From: Fluviicoccus keumensis
GTDB taxonomy: Bacteria; Pseudomonadota; Gammaproteobacteria; Pseudomonadales; Moraxellaceae
DNA length: 64,000 nucleotides
Assembly: GCF_004217445.1 (NCBI RefSeq)
Contig: NZ_SHKX01000010.1
Span: 890,651-954,650 of the forward strand
Reading direction: 5' to 3'
Shown: positions 1 through 10,845 of the stretch, in pieces
Numbering within the stretch: the first letter of the stretch is position 1
Layout: the number at the start of each line of letters is the position of its first letter
The notes under the pieces: model-generated
Seen by the model: only the letters and a program-made list of their open reading frames with translations
What the model was told of the DNA's origin: nothing
Databases searched by the model: none
Position numbers and translations under genes: made by a program

Positions 1-125
1 TTATGCGCTCCTCAGGGAATTCTTCCGGAAATCCGGCCAAAACCCGGATTTAGAAACCCTGATGCTGTTTTCAGGCAGCACGATTTTTCCAAATTCTGAA
101 AATTGGTCTGAAAAATGCCCATTTT

Positions 126-150
126 GCTATTCCCGCGTAGCGGGAATAGC
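126..150. repeat. Perfect 11-bp stem hairpin
   Basis: GCTATTCCCGC (126-136) pairs perfectly with GCGGGAATAGC (140-150) across a 3-nt loop GTA. No T-run follows on either strand, so it does not look like a standard intrinsic terminator. It may be a dispersed palindromic element or a relic of a mobile-element end. Confidence 0.6.
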
Positions 151-502
151 GGGTGCCTGCGGATCAATTCACCTGATCGACCTCTCCTCCCCTCCTCATC
201 ACGGTTTCACCTGAATCACCCAGGATCAAACCGATCGTTCATTCGGTAACAACGCCTTCAATTTCTCATTCTGATTCGGATAGCGCTTTGGCCTGGCGCC
301 GCACTACCCATCCTTCCAGCCATACCTCAACTCCCTGACCATGGATTTTCCTGACCAGACCAGTCTCCCCATCCAGGGGAATTATCTATAACTAGATCCA
401 GGCAGCTTGCCGAAGCGCCAGTAGCGTTATTCGGCACGCAGTCATGGCTTTGTGAAATTAGTTGGTGGTCTTTTTGCGTTGCCCGCTGGCCCAACGTCAG
501 GA

Positions 503-518
503 TGTTCCACGTGGAACA
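503..518. promoter_or_regulatory. parS: parS site (ParB binding), copy 1
   Basis: The perfect 16-bp palindrome TGTTCCACGTGGAACA is the parS form known from Pseudomonas chromosomes. It lies in the gene-poor region about 7.5 kb left of the origin. ParB loads here to organise origin segregation. Three identical copies occur elsewhere in the window, which makes chance very unlikely. Confidence 0.92.
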
Positions 519-548
519 TCCAAGCATGCAGGCTGCGAATCAACCTGA

Positions 549-695
549 GTGGATGGCGCTTCAATCAGTATTCGTACCCAAGGAAAAACGACCATAGAAG
601 CTCTCAATTGGTACAAACTGGGGAAGGCGCAGGGCAGTCCCAAAATCGAATTCATCCACCGTGTGTTCAGGGATGCATTTAAACAGGCAGCCTAA
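549..695 (+). pseudogene. C-terminal coding remnant, unidentified
   Basis: A frame open from just after a TGA at 546-548 to the TAA at 693-695 reads like real protein: it contains KTTIEALNWYKLGKAQG and ends IHRVFRDAFKQAA. No start codon or ribosome site fits and the upstream frame is broken. I read it as the 3' end of a lost gene. The family is not recognised; a mobile-element or phage origin is possible but not shown. Confidence 0.3.
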
Positions 696-752
696 GTCGA
701 AGGGGAACTAACACGATGAATCCAGAGCTGAGTCGCTAGTGTCGGAATTGAA

Positions 753-784
753 CTCCTGAATAAGGCTGATCACTTATTCAGGAG
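753..784. repeat. Perfect 12-bp inverted repeat, 8-nt loop
   Basis: CTCCTGAATAAG (753-764) is the exact reverse complement of CTTATTCAGGAG (773-784). No T-tract follows. It could be a protein-binding palindrome, a weak terminator or the end of an extinct mobile element. Confidence 0.55.
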
Positions 785-1759
785 AGTGTGAAACCCGGCG
801 AACGTACCGAACGAGGAAAAATGGCCACGAGTGGAAATCATTGAAGAACAACTGTCGAGCTCGGGAAACACAGGATGCGGCGCACAAGAATGAGCCCGCG
901 ATGTTCCTGAATCAGGGGTCTCTCAGCAGGCTCGCCAAGCAGATGCATTCGGCCAGATCACCCCTCACGACGCATCCGAAGTCGCATCAGCCTCTAGTGC
1001 GTGCACCTCTTTTCGCCCATAAGCACGAATGATGGTAATCCCTGATATCCAATGCCGGACAGAACAATATCGCGTAAGCAAACGGAGGAATGCACTACAG
1101 CCGAATTCCCTCATGACATAAAATCACGGGCACGGCCCGGCATTGAAACAACACGGCTATCGACCCAAAGCTGCAGACGGGAGACTCAGCTGCAATCAAG
1201 AATTTCCGCATCCCATGCCAGACACGCCATCATGATGAATTTATAAATTTTCGGCCTCTCAATCGGTTTCATGCCGGAATTTGCGAAATGCCGGATATCA
1301 AAATCTCCTGAAATTTTCATCCGTGCCCGTCCGAAATTCATCACGAAAGAGCCACAGGAAATTCTGCAGCAGGATGATAGCCGTGCTGAACGCGTCCACA
1401 AGAAACGCCTCCTGCCGAAGCGGCCCCAAGAGCGCCATTAAGCCTATTAATGGGGCTGAGCAGTACCAAGAGTCATTTCCGTCAATATACGGGCCTTCCC
1501 GGCCCTTCCTGAGCGTTTGATGCCGTATCTAAAAACCAGACTCCGAGCCGGAAGCGATCAAATACAGAAACCCTCCTCCGGACACAGAATCTTGAACCGA
1601 CTCAGCGCCCTCCCGGAATTTCAGCGTAATTCATGCCGCCTTGAAAATTCAGCACGACGCTGCCGATGCTGAAAATTTCAATCACATCCCGGGAAATTTA
1701 CTGAGCTATACATGCTGTTGAGAATTTATAAATTCACTGGATAGCAGGCATAAAAAAAA

Positions 1760-1792
1760 CCCCTGCGGAAATTTCCCGCAGGGGTTTTTTTA
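1760..1792 (-). terminator. Intrinsic terminator of the dnaA-gyrB operon
   Basis: Stem CCCCTGCGG (1760-1768) pairs with CCGCAGGGG (1776-1784) around a 7-nt loop. An A-run lies on the left (1752-1759) and a T-run on the right (1785-1791), so it can work on both strands. It starts 14 bp beyond the gyrB stop codon, so its main role is ending leftward transcription of gyrB. Confidence 0.9.
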
Positions 1793-1805
1793 TCGTCCTG
1801 AAAAT

Positions 1806-4228
<2,423 letters not shown>

Positions 4229-4232
<4 letters not shown>

Positions 4233-5326
4233 GTTGTTTCCTCGGGTGTATAACGGGCGGGCGAAATCTTGCCCTGTTCCACGTGGAACAATTCCGCCTG
4301 CGAATCCAGCTGTTGCAACAACGGCCAAAGCTGATCCGCCTCGACGGACGTGATCAGCACCTGGGCCTGAAGGTCAAATAAGGTCGCCAGCAGGCGCTGC
4401 CGCGCCCCGGCATCCAGTTCGGACGCCAGGTCATCCAGCAACACCACACAACGACGCTCTTGCGCGTGCAGGAAGGCCACCTGCGCCAGTTTCAGGGCGC
4501 ATATCAGGAGTTTCTTCTGTCCCCTCGACAGGACCGCCTCTACCTGCCCCAAATCGCATTTCAGGCGCAAATCGGCGCGGTGCGGCCCCAGTTGGGTATG
4601 CCCTCGTTCCCGGTCGCGGAAGCGCGTCTCACGCCATTGCTCCGCCAGTTCCCGGTCTGCAGCGAACCCCGCATTATACTCCATTCTCAGGGCAATATCA
4701 GGCAGAAGCACCGGCAATACCCGTTCCAGATGCTGCCGCCAGATTTCCACCGTGCGCGCCCGCATACCGTCAATCAGCTGGGCGGTGCGCGCCATTTCGG
4801 CCTCCCAGACCTGGAATTCGGCATCATTGGCGGCAGGCAGTTTCAACAAGGCATTCCGCTGCGCCAATGCTTTCTGGTAACGGATCCACAAGCCGTAAAA
4901 GGAATGTTCCACGTGGAACACCAGCCAGTCGAGCAACTGCCGACGCGGGCGGCTGCCGCCGTCCAGCAGGTCCATGCCGTCGGGATGGATCAGCTGCACC
5001 GGCAGGTCAAAGGCAAACTCGGCCAATTGGTTGATACTGACACCATTGCGACGCAACTGGTGGGTACCATCCATCAGCTTGGCAATACCCAAGGCATGAC
5101 CGGAATCGAGTTCGGCATAGACGGTACAGGACGGGCGACCGTCCTGGATGTAATGGCGGGCTTGCGGGGAACGGAAGGACCGGCCGAGTCCGAGGATATG
5201 CACGGCTTCGAGCAAGGAGCTCTTGCCGCTGCCGTTGAGGCCGTAAAAGAGGTTCAGGCGTGCCAGGGACAGGGAATCCGCCGCCGTCAGGTTGCGGACC
5301 CCATGAACGTCCAGACGCTTGATCAC
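4229..5326 (-). CDS. recF: DNA replication and repair protein RecF
   Basis: SMC/ABC-like ATPase that acts with RecO and RecR to load RecA at gapped DNA. The 365-residue protein has Walker A GLNGSGKSS near the N-terminus, the signature region SRGQKKLLICALKLAQ and Walker B CVVLLDDLASELD. It lies 10 bp after dnaN and overlaps gyrB by 4 bp, as in the classical operon. Two perfect parS sites are embedded in its coding sequence, both read as the residues FHVE, so the protein sequence is constrained at those two points by chromosome segregation. Confidence 0.96.
4275..4290. promoter_or_regulatory. parS: parS site, copy 2 (inside the recF 3' end)
   Basis: Perfect TGTTCCACGTGGAACA within recF codons, about 45 bp before the gyrB start. 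It is identical to the copies at 503, 4905 and 21428. Confidence 0.93.
4905..4920. promoter_or_regulatory. parS: parS site, copy 3 (inside recF)
   Basis: Perfect TGTTCCACGTGGAACA within recF, 630 bp from copy 2 and about 3 kb from the origin. The two close sites could act as one strong ParB loading centre. Confidence 0.93.
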
Positions 5327-5336
5327 CGGTGCGGAA

Positions 5337-6491
5337 TCACAGGCGCATCGGCATCACGACATACAGCGCGTCCTGATTGTCGGACTCCTGCACCAGCGCC
5401 GAGGCATTGCCGTCGCTGAGCACCAGCTTGGCGTTGGCGCCCTGCAGCACCGCCAGCACATCCAGCAGGTACTGGACGTTGAAGGCGATTTCCAGCGCAT
5501 CGCCCTGATATTCGGCCTGCAATTCCTCGCGCGCTTCTTCCTGCTCGGGGTTGTTGGCCTGGATATGCAGTTCGTTGTCCTTCAGGAACAGGCGCACACC
5601 ACGGTATTTCTCGTTGGTCAGGATGGCCGCGCGCTGCAGCGCCTGACGGAACTCGTCGTGGTTGACCAGCACAATCTTGTCGCCGCCCTTCGGCAGCACG
5701 CGGTTGTAATCGGGGAATTTGCCGTCAATCAGTTTCGAGGTGAAGGCGACATAACCTTCGTGGCTGTCTTCTCCTTCTTTCGCCTTCGGCGACAGCACCG
5801 GCACCGTCACCTGCATGTGACCCGTACCAAAGGTCAGGTGCAGCAGTGAATCATCTTCCGACACCAGACGCTGCAATTCCTGCACACCCTTGCGCGGCAA
5901 GATGACCTGGATGCGTTCCGCCGGCGTGGCTTCAGCAACCGCATCAAACAACGCCAGACGGTGACCGTCAGTGGTGACTGCGCGCAACTGGTTATGGTTG
6001 ACCTCGAACAACATGCCGGTCAGGTAATAACGCACGTCCTGGAGCGCCATGGCGAAGGCGGTGCGATCCATCAGGTGCTTGAGGTTGCGCTGGCTGATCT
6101 TCAGCGAGAACGCGCCTTCATCATCCTCCAGGCTCGGGTAATCGGCCGCCGGCAAGGTGGTCAGCGTGAAACGGCTGCGGCCGGAACGCAGCTGCAGCTT
6201 CTGATCTTCCAGGCTGAGATCGATGCGGGCGTTGGCGGGCAAGGATTTGCAGATATCCAGCAGCTTGCGGCACGGCACGGTGATTTCCCCGGCTTCCATC
6301 ACCTGCCCGGCATCCAGGCGCTGCGTCGCCACCAGCTCCACTTCCAGATCGGTGCCGGTGCACGACAATTCATTGTCATGAATCCGGATCAGCACATTGG
6401 CCAGGATCGGCATGGTGTGCTTGCGTTCCACGACGCCGGCCACTTGTTGCAGACACTTGAGTAATGTTTCACGGGTAATTGAAAGTTTCAT
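5337..6491 (-). CDS. dnaN: DNA polymerase III beta subunit (sliding clamp)
   Basis: Ring-shaped processivity clamp for DNA polymerase III. The 384 residues start MKLSITRETLLKCLQQVAGV and end in the typical YVVMPMRL. It is longer than the E. coli clamp (366) because of extra residues around SPKAKEGEDSHEGYVAFTSK in the middle domain. From memory Acinetobacter DnaN is similarly long, which is one of the taxonomic hints here. It lies 18 bp after dnaA and 10 bp before recF. Confidence 0.97.
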   Translation of the reverse strand: MKLSITRETLLKCLQQVAGVVERKHTMPILANVLIRIHDNELSCTGTDLEVELVATQRLDAGQVMEAGEITVPCRKLLDICKSLPANARIDLSLEDQKLQLRSGRSRFTLTTLPAADYPSLEDDEGAFSLKISQRNLKHLMDRTAFAMALQDVRYYLTGMLFEVNHNQLRAVTTDGHRLALFDAVAEATPAERIQVILPRKGVQELQRLVSEDDSLLHLTFGTGHMQVTVPVLSPKAKEGEDSHEGYVAFTSKLIDGKFPDYNRVLPKGGDKIVLVNHDEFRQALQRAAILTNEKYRGVRLFLKDNELHIQANNPEQEEAREELQAEYQGDALEIAFNVQYLLDVLAVLQGANAKLVLSDGNASALVQESDNQDALYVVMPMRL

Positions 6492-6509
6492 CTTTTATTC
6501 CTTGGAGTT

Positions 6510-7829
6510 CTAAACCTGCAGTGAACGCAACAAATTGTGATAATCCTGCGCAACCTCTTTATCCAGCTTGCGCAACTCTTCGATCTTATCGCAGGCATGC
6601 ATGACTGTCGTATGGTCGCGGCCGCCAAATGCCCCGCCGATATCAGGGAAGCTTTCATCCGTCAGTTCGCGGGACAGCGCCATCGCCATCTGCCGGGGCC
6701 GGGCATAAATGCGCAGGCGGCTTTTGCCGGTCAGTTCACGCGGCGGAATACGATAATACTCCGCGACCAGCTTGAGAATGCTGTCCACGTTCACTTTTCG
6801 CGACCGGATGGCCAGCATGTCCTTCAGCGCATCCTTCACGACATCAATATCAATCGGCCGGCCGCGGAATTTGGCGGTGGCGATGACCTTATTCAACGCC
6901 CCTTCCAGTTCGCGGACATTGGCCTGAATGTGTTGGGCAATGAAGACAGCGGCCGCCTTCGGTAATTCCACCTTCTGGTTCTCGGCCTTCTTGCGCAGGA
7001 TGTTGACGCGCAATTCCAGTTCCGGTGGTTCCAGCTCCACCGCCAGCCCCCAGGAAAATCGCGATTTCAGCTGGTCATCCAGATCGGGAATTTCCTTGGG
7101 ATGATACAGCGAGGTCAGGATCATCTGACCGCCGGTTTCCAGCAAGCTGTTGAAGGTATAGAAGAATTCTTCCAGTGTCGCCTTCTTGCCCGCCAGCTGG
7201 TGAATATCGTCGATCAGCAGCAGATCCAGCTCGCGGCAGGACTGCTTGAATTCCTCGGTGGCGCCGCGCTGCACCGCCGACACGAATCCGCCGACGAATT
7301 TGTCAGCCGGCAGGTAGAGAATTCGCGCATCCGGCTTGGCTTCCAGCAGGGCATGGCCCACCGCCTGCATCAAGTGCGTTTTACCCAGACCGGTGGCGCC
7401 GTACAGGAACAGCGGGTTGTAACCGCCCTGCCCCGGATGCTGGACGACTTCCATGCAGGCCGCGTGCGCCATCTGCGTTGACTTGCCCTGAACAAAATTC
7501 GCCATGGTGTACAGCGGATTCAGCGACGGCCGCGGCTTGCGGGCGGTCGGCGAGGTCATCGCCACCGCCAGCTGCATGTCATCGGCGCGCACCGGACGGG
7601 TGCCGACCTCCAGCATCACGTCCTGGATCTTGCCTTCGCTGCGTTCCAGCACCAGTTCGCGGATGCGGCCCAAGTATTCCTTGGCGATGTGCTTCTGGAA
7701 AATCGGGTTTGGCGCGAACAACCGCAACGTCGTCCCGGATTCCTCGGCCTGCAGCGGCCGGATCCACATCCCGTACAGCCGGACCTGCATCTCGTCCTTC
7801 AGGATTTCCGTGCATTGTTCCCAAATCAT
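6510..7829 (-). CDS. dnaA: Chromosomal replication initiator DnaA
   Basis: AAA+ initiator that binds DnaA boxes and melts the origin. From the ATG at 7827-7829 (MIWEQCTEILKDEMQ) the protein is 439 residues. It has domain I with MWIRPLQAE, a short domain II, Walker A GATGLGKTHL, Walker B LLLIDDIHQL, and the domain IV DNA-binding signature GGRDHTTVMHA. A start ten codons earlier is open but adds non-conserved residues. First gene of the leftward operon, with DnaA boxes beginning about 85 bp upstream, so autoregulation is likely. Confidence 0.97.
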   Translation of the reverse strand: MIWEQCTEILKDEMQVRLYGMWIRPLQAEESGTTLRLFAPNPIFQKHIAKEYLGRIRELVLERSEGKIQDVMLEVGTRPVRADDMQLAVAMTSPTARKPRPSLNPLYTMANFVQGKSTQMAHAACMEVVQHPGQGGYNPLFLYGATGLGKTHLMQAVGHALLEAKPDARILYLPADKFVGGFVSAVQRGATEEFKQSCRELDLLLIDDIHQLAGKKATLEEFFYTFNSLLETGGQMILTSLYHPKEIPDLDDQLKSRFSWGLAVELEPPELELRVNILRKKAENQKVELPKAAAVFIAQHIQANVRELEGALNKVIATAKFRGRPIDIDVVKDALKDMLAIRSRKVNVDSILKLVAEYYRIPPRELTGKSRLRIYARPRQMAMALSRELTDESFPDIGGAFGGRDHTTVMHACDKIEELRKLDKEVAQDYHNLLRSLQV

Positions 7830-7910
7830 CGGCCGTCTCCCGGCGTTCCGGCCCGGCAATCGGCGTCAAGCCGGGCTTTTCCGTGATGTTTCAAGGCGTT
7901 TCGCATACAA

Positions 7911-8125
7911 ACCTGTGGATAACTATGTGGATATGTCTTGTGGGTAACCCTGTGGATAACTTCCTTAGGGAAATTCAACGGGAATTTATCCACATCCGCT
8001 CCCCAAGGTTATCCACAGCAAAAATTCAATGCCCTGCGTTGTGCCCCGCATTTATCCACAGAATTTGCCATATCCCAGTATAAATTCCAAATTCAAATTT
8101 GAATTTAAATTTATAAATTCTTGTA
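7911..8125. other. oriC: Chromosomal origin of replication (oriC) with DnaA-box cluster
   Basis: Seven DnaA boxes lie in this gene-free stretch between divergent dnaA and rpmH. Four point one way: TGTGGATAA at 7914-7922, TGTGGATAT at 7926-7934, TGTGGGTAA at 7939-7947, TGTGGATAA at 7951-7959. Three point the other way: TTATCCACA at 7986-7994, 8009-8017, 8052-8060. An A+T-rich tract follows at 8079-8121. Box clustering, AT tract, divergent replication genes and four nearby parS sites all agree on origin function. Confidence 0.93.
8079..8121. other. AT-rich DNA-unwinding element candidate
   Basis: About 43 bp almost without G or C directly beside the last DnaA box. It contains a perfect 18-bp palindrome (8089-8106), built from AAATTC, AAATTT and GAATTT. 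Its position next to the box array fits the site of strand opening. Confidence 0.7.
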
Positions 8126-8208
8126 GTAAGCTTCGCATCGTTCTGGGGATAAGCCGAATTTCGAATTTTGTGACCCGCCCCGTCACAGGAAATTTCCGGC
8201 AATATCAT

Positions 8209-8237
8209 TTGACACACCTTTTAGTGGCCCCTAAAAT
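8209..8237 (+). promoter_or_regulatory. Sigma-70 promoter of rpmH-rnpA
   Basis: TTGACA (8209-8214) is followed after 17 bp by TAAAAT (8232-8237), an almost ideal sigma-70 promoter. It lies about 55 bp upstream of the rpmH start and is probably the main promoter of the rightward ribosomal-protein/RNase P/YidC operon. Confidence 0.75.
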
Positions 8238-8292
8238 GGCGGGCTTTTGTGCATCCGGCCTTTTCCTGGCCCAATTTTTTGAGTGAAAAATC

Positions 8293-8427
8293 ATGAAGCG
8301 TACCTTCCAGCCCAGCGTGATCAAGCGCAAACGGACTCACGGTTTCCGCGCTCGCATGGCCGACAAGAATGGCCGCCAGGTTCTGGCCCGTCGTCGCGCC
8401 AAGGGTCGCAAGCGTCTGACCGTGTGA
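8293..8427 (+). CDS. rpmH: 50S ribosomal protein L34
   Basis: Small basic protein of the large ribosomal subunit. The 44 residues start MKRTFQPSVIKRKRTHGFR and end in RRAKGRKRLTV, the family's normal length and sequence. First gene of the rightward origin operon; its stop overlaps the GTG start of rnpA (GTGA), pointing to coupled translation. Confidence 0.98.
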   Translation: MKRTFQPSVIKRKRTHGFRARMADKNGRQVLARRRAKGRKRLTV

Positions 8428-8861
8428 GTACCGTTGAACGCTGTCTTTTCCGGCCTGAACATCGCCTGCTAACCCCGCGTGATTTTCAGGCTGTATTTGA
8501 CAGCCCGCAGTGCAAGGTGGTTCAACCCGCCTTTGTGATGTTGATTCGCGCCAATGCCGGGGATGTCCCGCGTCTGGGTCTGGTGTTTGCACGAAAAAAA
8601 GTCCGGTTTGCCGTTGAACGCAACCGGTTGAAACGTCTGGTCAGAACGAGCTTTCGCCTGCACCAGCACGAGCTGCCCGCCGCCGATGTGGTGTTCGTGG
8701 CGCGGCAAGGTCTGGACCAGCTGGACAACGCCGCCTTTCTGGCCCTGCTCGAAAAGGCCTGGCAACAGCTGAACCGGCGTTTTCGCGCTTCACCCAAGCC
8801 AGTGGCCAGCCATGAAAATTCTGCTGCTCCTGCCGATCCGGGCTTACCAGTACGCCCTTAG
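8424..8861 (+). CDS. rnpA: Ribonuclease P protein component
   Basis: Protein subunit that helps the RNase P RNA trim the 5' ends of tRNA precursors. From the GTG at 8424 (VSTVERC) the product is 145 residues and has the family motif ERNRLKRLVRTSFR and the C-terminal DVVFVARQGLDQL segment. It overlaps rpmH by 4 bp and runs about 50 bp into yidD. The C-terminal tail after residue ~120 is longer than usual and rich in Ala and Pro, so its last part may be unconserved. Confidence 0.93.
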   Translation: MSTVERCLFRPEHRLLTPRDFQAVFDSPQCKVVQPAFVMLIRANAGDVPRLGLVFARKKVRFAVERNRLKRLVRTSFRLHQHELPAADVVFVARQGLDQLDNAAFLALLEKAWQQLNRRFRASPKPVASHENSAAPADPGLPVRP

Positions 8862-9051
8862 CCCCCTGATGGGCGCCAACTGCCGTTTTTATCCAACCTG
8901 TTCCGCTTACGCTGAAGAAGCTGTCCGCACCCATGGTGCATTAAAGGGCGGTTATCTTGCCTCGCGCCGCCTTCTGCGCTGTCACCCGTGGGGAGGCAGC
9001 GGCTACGACCCTGTCCCTGAAACCTTTTCCTGGTCTCGTTTGGAATCTTGA
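8812..9051 (+). CDS. yidD: Membrane protein insertion efficiency factor YidD
   Basis: Small membrane-associated protein linked to YidC-dependent insertion. The 79 residues have an N-terminal amphipathic/hydrophobic stretch (KILLLLPIRAYQYALSPL), three conserved cysteines in NCRFYPTCSAYAEEA and RCHPW, and the GGSGYDPVP end. It overlaps rnpA and ends 2 bp before yidC, the order common in Proteobacteria. Confidence 0.96.
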   Translation: MKILLLLPIRAYQYALSPLMGANCRFYPTCSAYAEEAVRTHGALKGGYLASRRLLRCHPWGGSGYDPVPETFSWSRLES

Positions 9052-9053
9052 AT

Positions 9054-10745
9054 ATGCAATGGGTTCGCAACCTGATATTGGTGGGCCTGGCGATTGTCAG
9101 CTATCTGCTGATCCTCGCCTGGCAAAAAGATTATGGCGCCGTACCACCGGCGCCGACCGCCGCCGTGGCACCGGCCGCTGTTCCCGCCGGCTCTGACTTG
9201 CCGGGAGCGCCGGCTGCGCCTGTGGCCAACAGCGACATTCCGCCCGCACCGTCCGCCGCCGGCCCCCTGCCGGTCACGGCCGTCCAGCCGCTGTCGACCG
9301 GCCTGGTCAAGGTGCGCACCGATGTGCTGGATGTGACGATTGATCCGCAGGGCGGCGATATCGTCAATGTCGCCTTGCCGGGATATACCCGCACCGTCAC
9401 CAGCGAGGAACCGTTCCACCTGCTGGAAAACAGCCCGCAACGCGTCTTTGTCGCCCAGTCGGGTCTGATCGGCGCGAATGGTCCGGATGCCCGTCCCGAA
9501 GGCCGTCCGCTGTATCAGGCGCAAAAGAATTCCTGGCAGCTGCAACCCGGCCAGCAAGAGCTGAAGGTTGACCTGAAATTCGCGGACGCCGCCGGGGTCG
9601 AAATTCACAAAATTTACACCTTCAGCGCCGGTCACTACGACGTCAAGGTGGCGTATGAAGTCATCAACCGCTCGACCCAGCCCTGGCGTGGTTCCCTGTA
9701 TGGCCAGCTGAAGCGTGACAATACCGAAGACCCCAGCAAGAACCATCAGGGCATGATGGGGATGTCGACGTATCTGGGCGCGGCCTGGGGAACCCCGGAC
9801 AAGACGTTCAACAAGCTGCAGTTCAAGAATTTTGTGGATGAACCGTTGAACCAGACCGTCAAGGGCGGCTGGACGGCGATCGTGCAGCATTATTTCGTGA
9901 CTGCCTGGGTGCCGTCGGCTTCCACCGCCAATCAGCTGACCAGTCGTCAGTCGGCGGACCAGCGTTTTCATTTCATCGGCTTCACCACGCCGGAATTCGT
10001 GGTTCCCGCCGGGCAGCAGCAACAGGTGGCCGCCACCTTCTATGCCGGTCCCAAGGTTCAGGACAAGCTGAAGCATCTGGCCCCCGGTCTGGAGCTGACG
10101 GTGGATTACGGTTGGTTGTGGTTCATCGGCCAGATCCTGTTCTGGTTGCTGAAGACGATTCATGCCCTGGTCGGCAACTGGGGCTGGGCCATCATCGGCC
10201 TGACCGTGACGGTCAAGGCGCTGTTCTTTCCGCTGTCGGCCAAGAGCTACAAGTCGATGGCCAACATGCGCCGGGTGACGCCGGAACTGCAGCGCATCAA
10301 GGAACAGTTCGGCGCCGACCGCCAGAAGATGTCCGTGGAAATGATGGCGCTGTACAAGCGTGAAAACATCAATCCCGTGGCCGGCTGCCTGCCGATCCTG
10401 ATCCAGATGCCGGTGTTCCTGGCGCTGTACTGGGTACTGATGGAAAGCGTGGAACTGCGTCATGCGCCGTGGCTGCTGTGGATCAACGACCTGGCGGCGA
10501 TGGATCCGTACTTCGTGCTGCCGCTGCTGATGGGCGCCACCATGTATGGTCAGCAGATGCTGAATCCGCAACCGACCGACCCGATGCAGGCCAAGGTGTT
10601 GCGCATGATGCCGATCATGTTCACGGTGTTCATGCTGTGGTTCCCGTCCGGCCTGGTGCTGTACTGGGTGGTCAACAACACCCTGTCCATCATCCAGCAG
10701 GCCATCATCACCCGCCAGATCGAGGCGGCGGCGAAGAAAGCCTGA
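9054..10745 (+). CDS. yidC: Membrane protein insertase YidC
   Basis: Inserts inner-membrane proteins alone or with Sec. The 563 residues start MQWVRNLILVGLAIVSYLL with an N-terminal membrane anchor. A Pro/Ala-rich linker and a large periplasmic beta domain follow (to about residue 345), then the conserved membrane core (WLWFIGQILFWLLKTIH, NWGWAIIGLTVTVKALFFPL, IQMPVFLALYWVLMESVELR, PSGLVLYWVVNNTLSIIQQ). A TTG at 9048 would add two residues but overlaps the yidD stop; the ATG at 9054 is preferred. An intrinsic terminator follows the gene. Confidence 0.97.
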   Translation: MQWVRNLILVGLAIVSYLLILAWQKDYGAVPPAPTAAVAPAAVPAGSDLPGAPAAPVANSDIPPAPSAAGPLPVTAVQPLSTGLVKVRTDVLDVTIDPQGGDIVNVALPGYTRTVTSEEPFHLLENSPQRVFVAQSGLIGANGPDARPEGRPLYQAQKNSWQLQPGQQELKVDLKFADAAGVEIHKIYTFSAGHYDVKVAYEVINRSTQPWRGSLYGQLKRDNTEDPSKNHQGMMGMSTYLGAAWGTPDKTFNKLQFKNFVDEPLNQTVKGGWTAIVQHYFVTAWVPSASTANQLTSRQSADQRFHFIGFTTPEFVVPAGQQQQVAATFYAGPKVQDKLKHLAPGLELTVDYGWLWFIGQILFWLLKTIHALVGNWGWAIIGLTVTVKALFFPLSAKSYKSMANMRRVTPELQRIKEQFGADRQKMSVEMMALYKRENINPVAGCLPILIQMPVFLALYWVLMESVELRHAPWLLWINDLAAMDPYFVLPLLMGATMYGQQMLNPQPTDPMQAKVLRMMPIMFTVFMLWFPSGLVLYWVVNNTLSIIQQAIITRQIEAAAKKA

Positions 10746-10768
10746 TCTTCCAGGCTGTTCCGCCAAAA

Positions 10769-10797
10769 AGGCCGTTCTCTGAACGGCCTTTTTTTAT
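10769..10797 (+). terminator. Intrinsic terminator after yidC
   Basis: AGGCCGTTC (10769-10777) pairs with GAACGGCCT (10781-10789) around a TCT loop, followed by a T-run to 10796. An A-run on the left side allows bidirectional action. It separates yidC from mnmE. Confidence 0.92.
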
Positions 10798-10845
10798 TAG
10801 GGTAGAAGCCCTGCCGTTTGCATCCGTTGCTGGAAAATCCTTGCC

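Larger units (their letters stand above)
1..1750. other. Gene-poor, decayed region left of gyrB
   Basis: No intact gene is convincing here. Base composition is lower in GC than the flanking genes, and all open frames are short (80 codons or fewer) with no recognisable domain. At least two short stretches look like gene ends without beginnings: 549-695 on the plus strand, and the minus-strand end of a frame near 240-360 terminating in residues QAKALSESE. The stretch also holds a parS site, two strong inverted repeats and, at its right edge, the gyrB terminator. It is probably a relic of old insertions. Confidence 0.6.

Noticed and set aside
1..1750. Short frames of 60-79 codons on both strands as genes
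   Set aside because: No ribosome sites, no conserved motifs, overlapping each other on both strands, and lower GC with no codon-position bias.
6455..6480. A TGTTTCACGG stretch as an additional parS site
   Set aside because: Only the left half matches; the right half-site is absent.
7830..7859. A start ten codons upstream of the chosen dnaA start
   Set aside because: It adds MPGRNAGRRP, which does not fit the DnaA N-terminus; MIWEQ aligns with domain I.
9003..10766. A 587-codon frame antisense to yidC
   Set aside because: Shadow frame of a conserved gene; low-complexity His/Gln/Arg composition.
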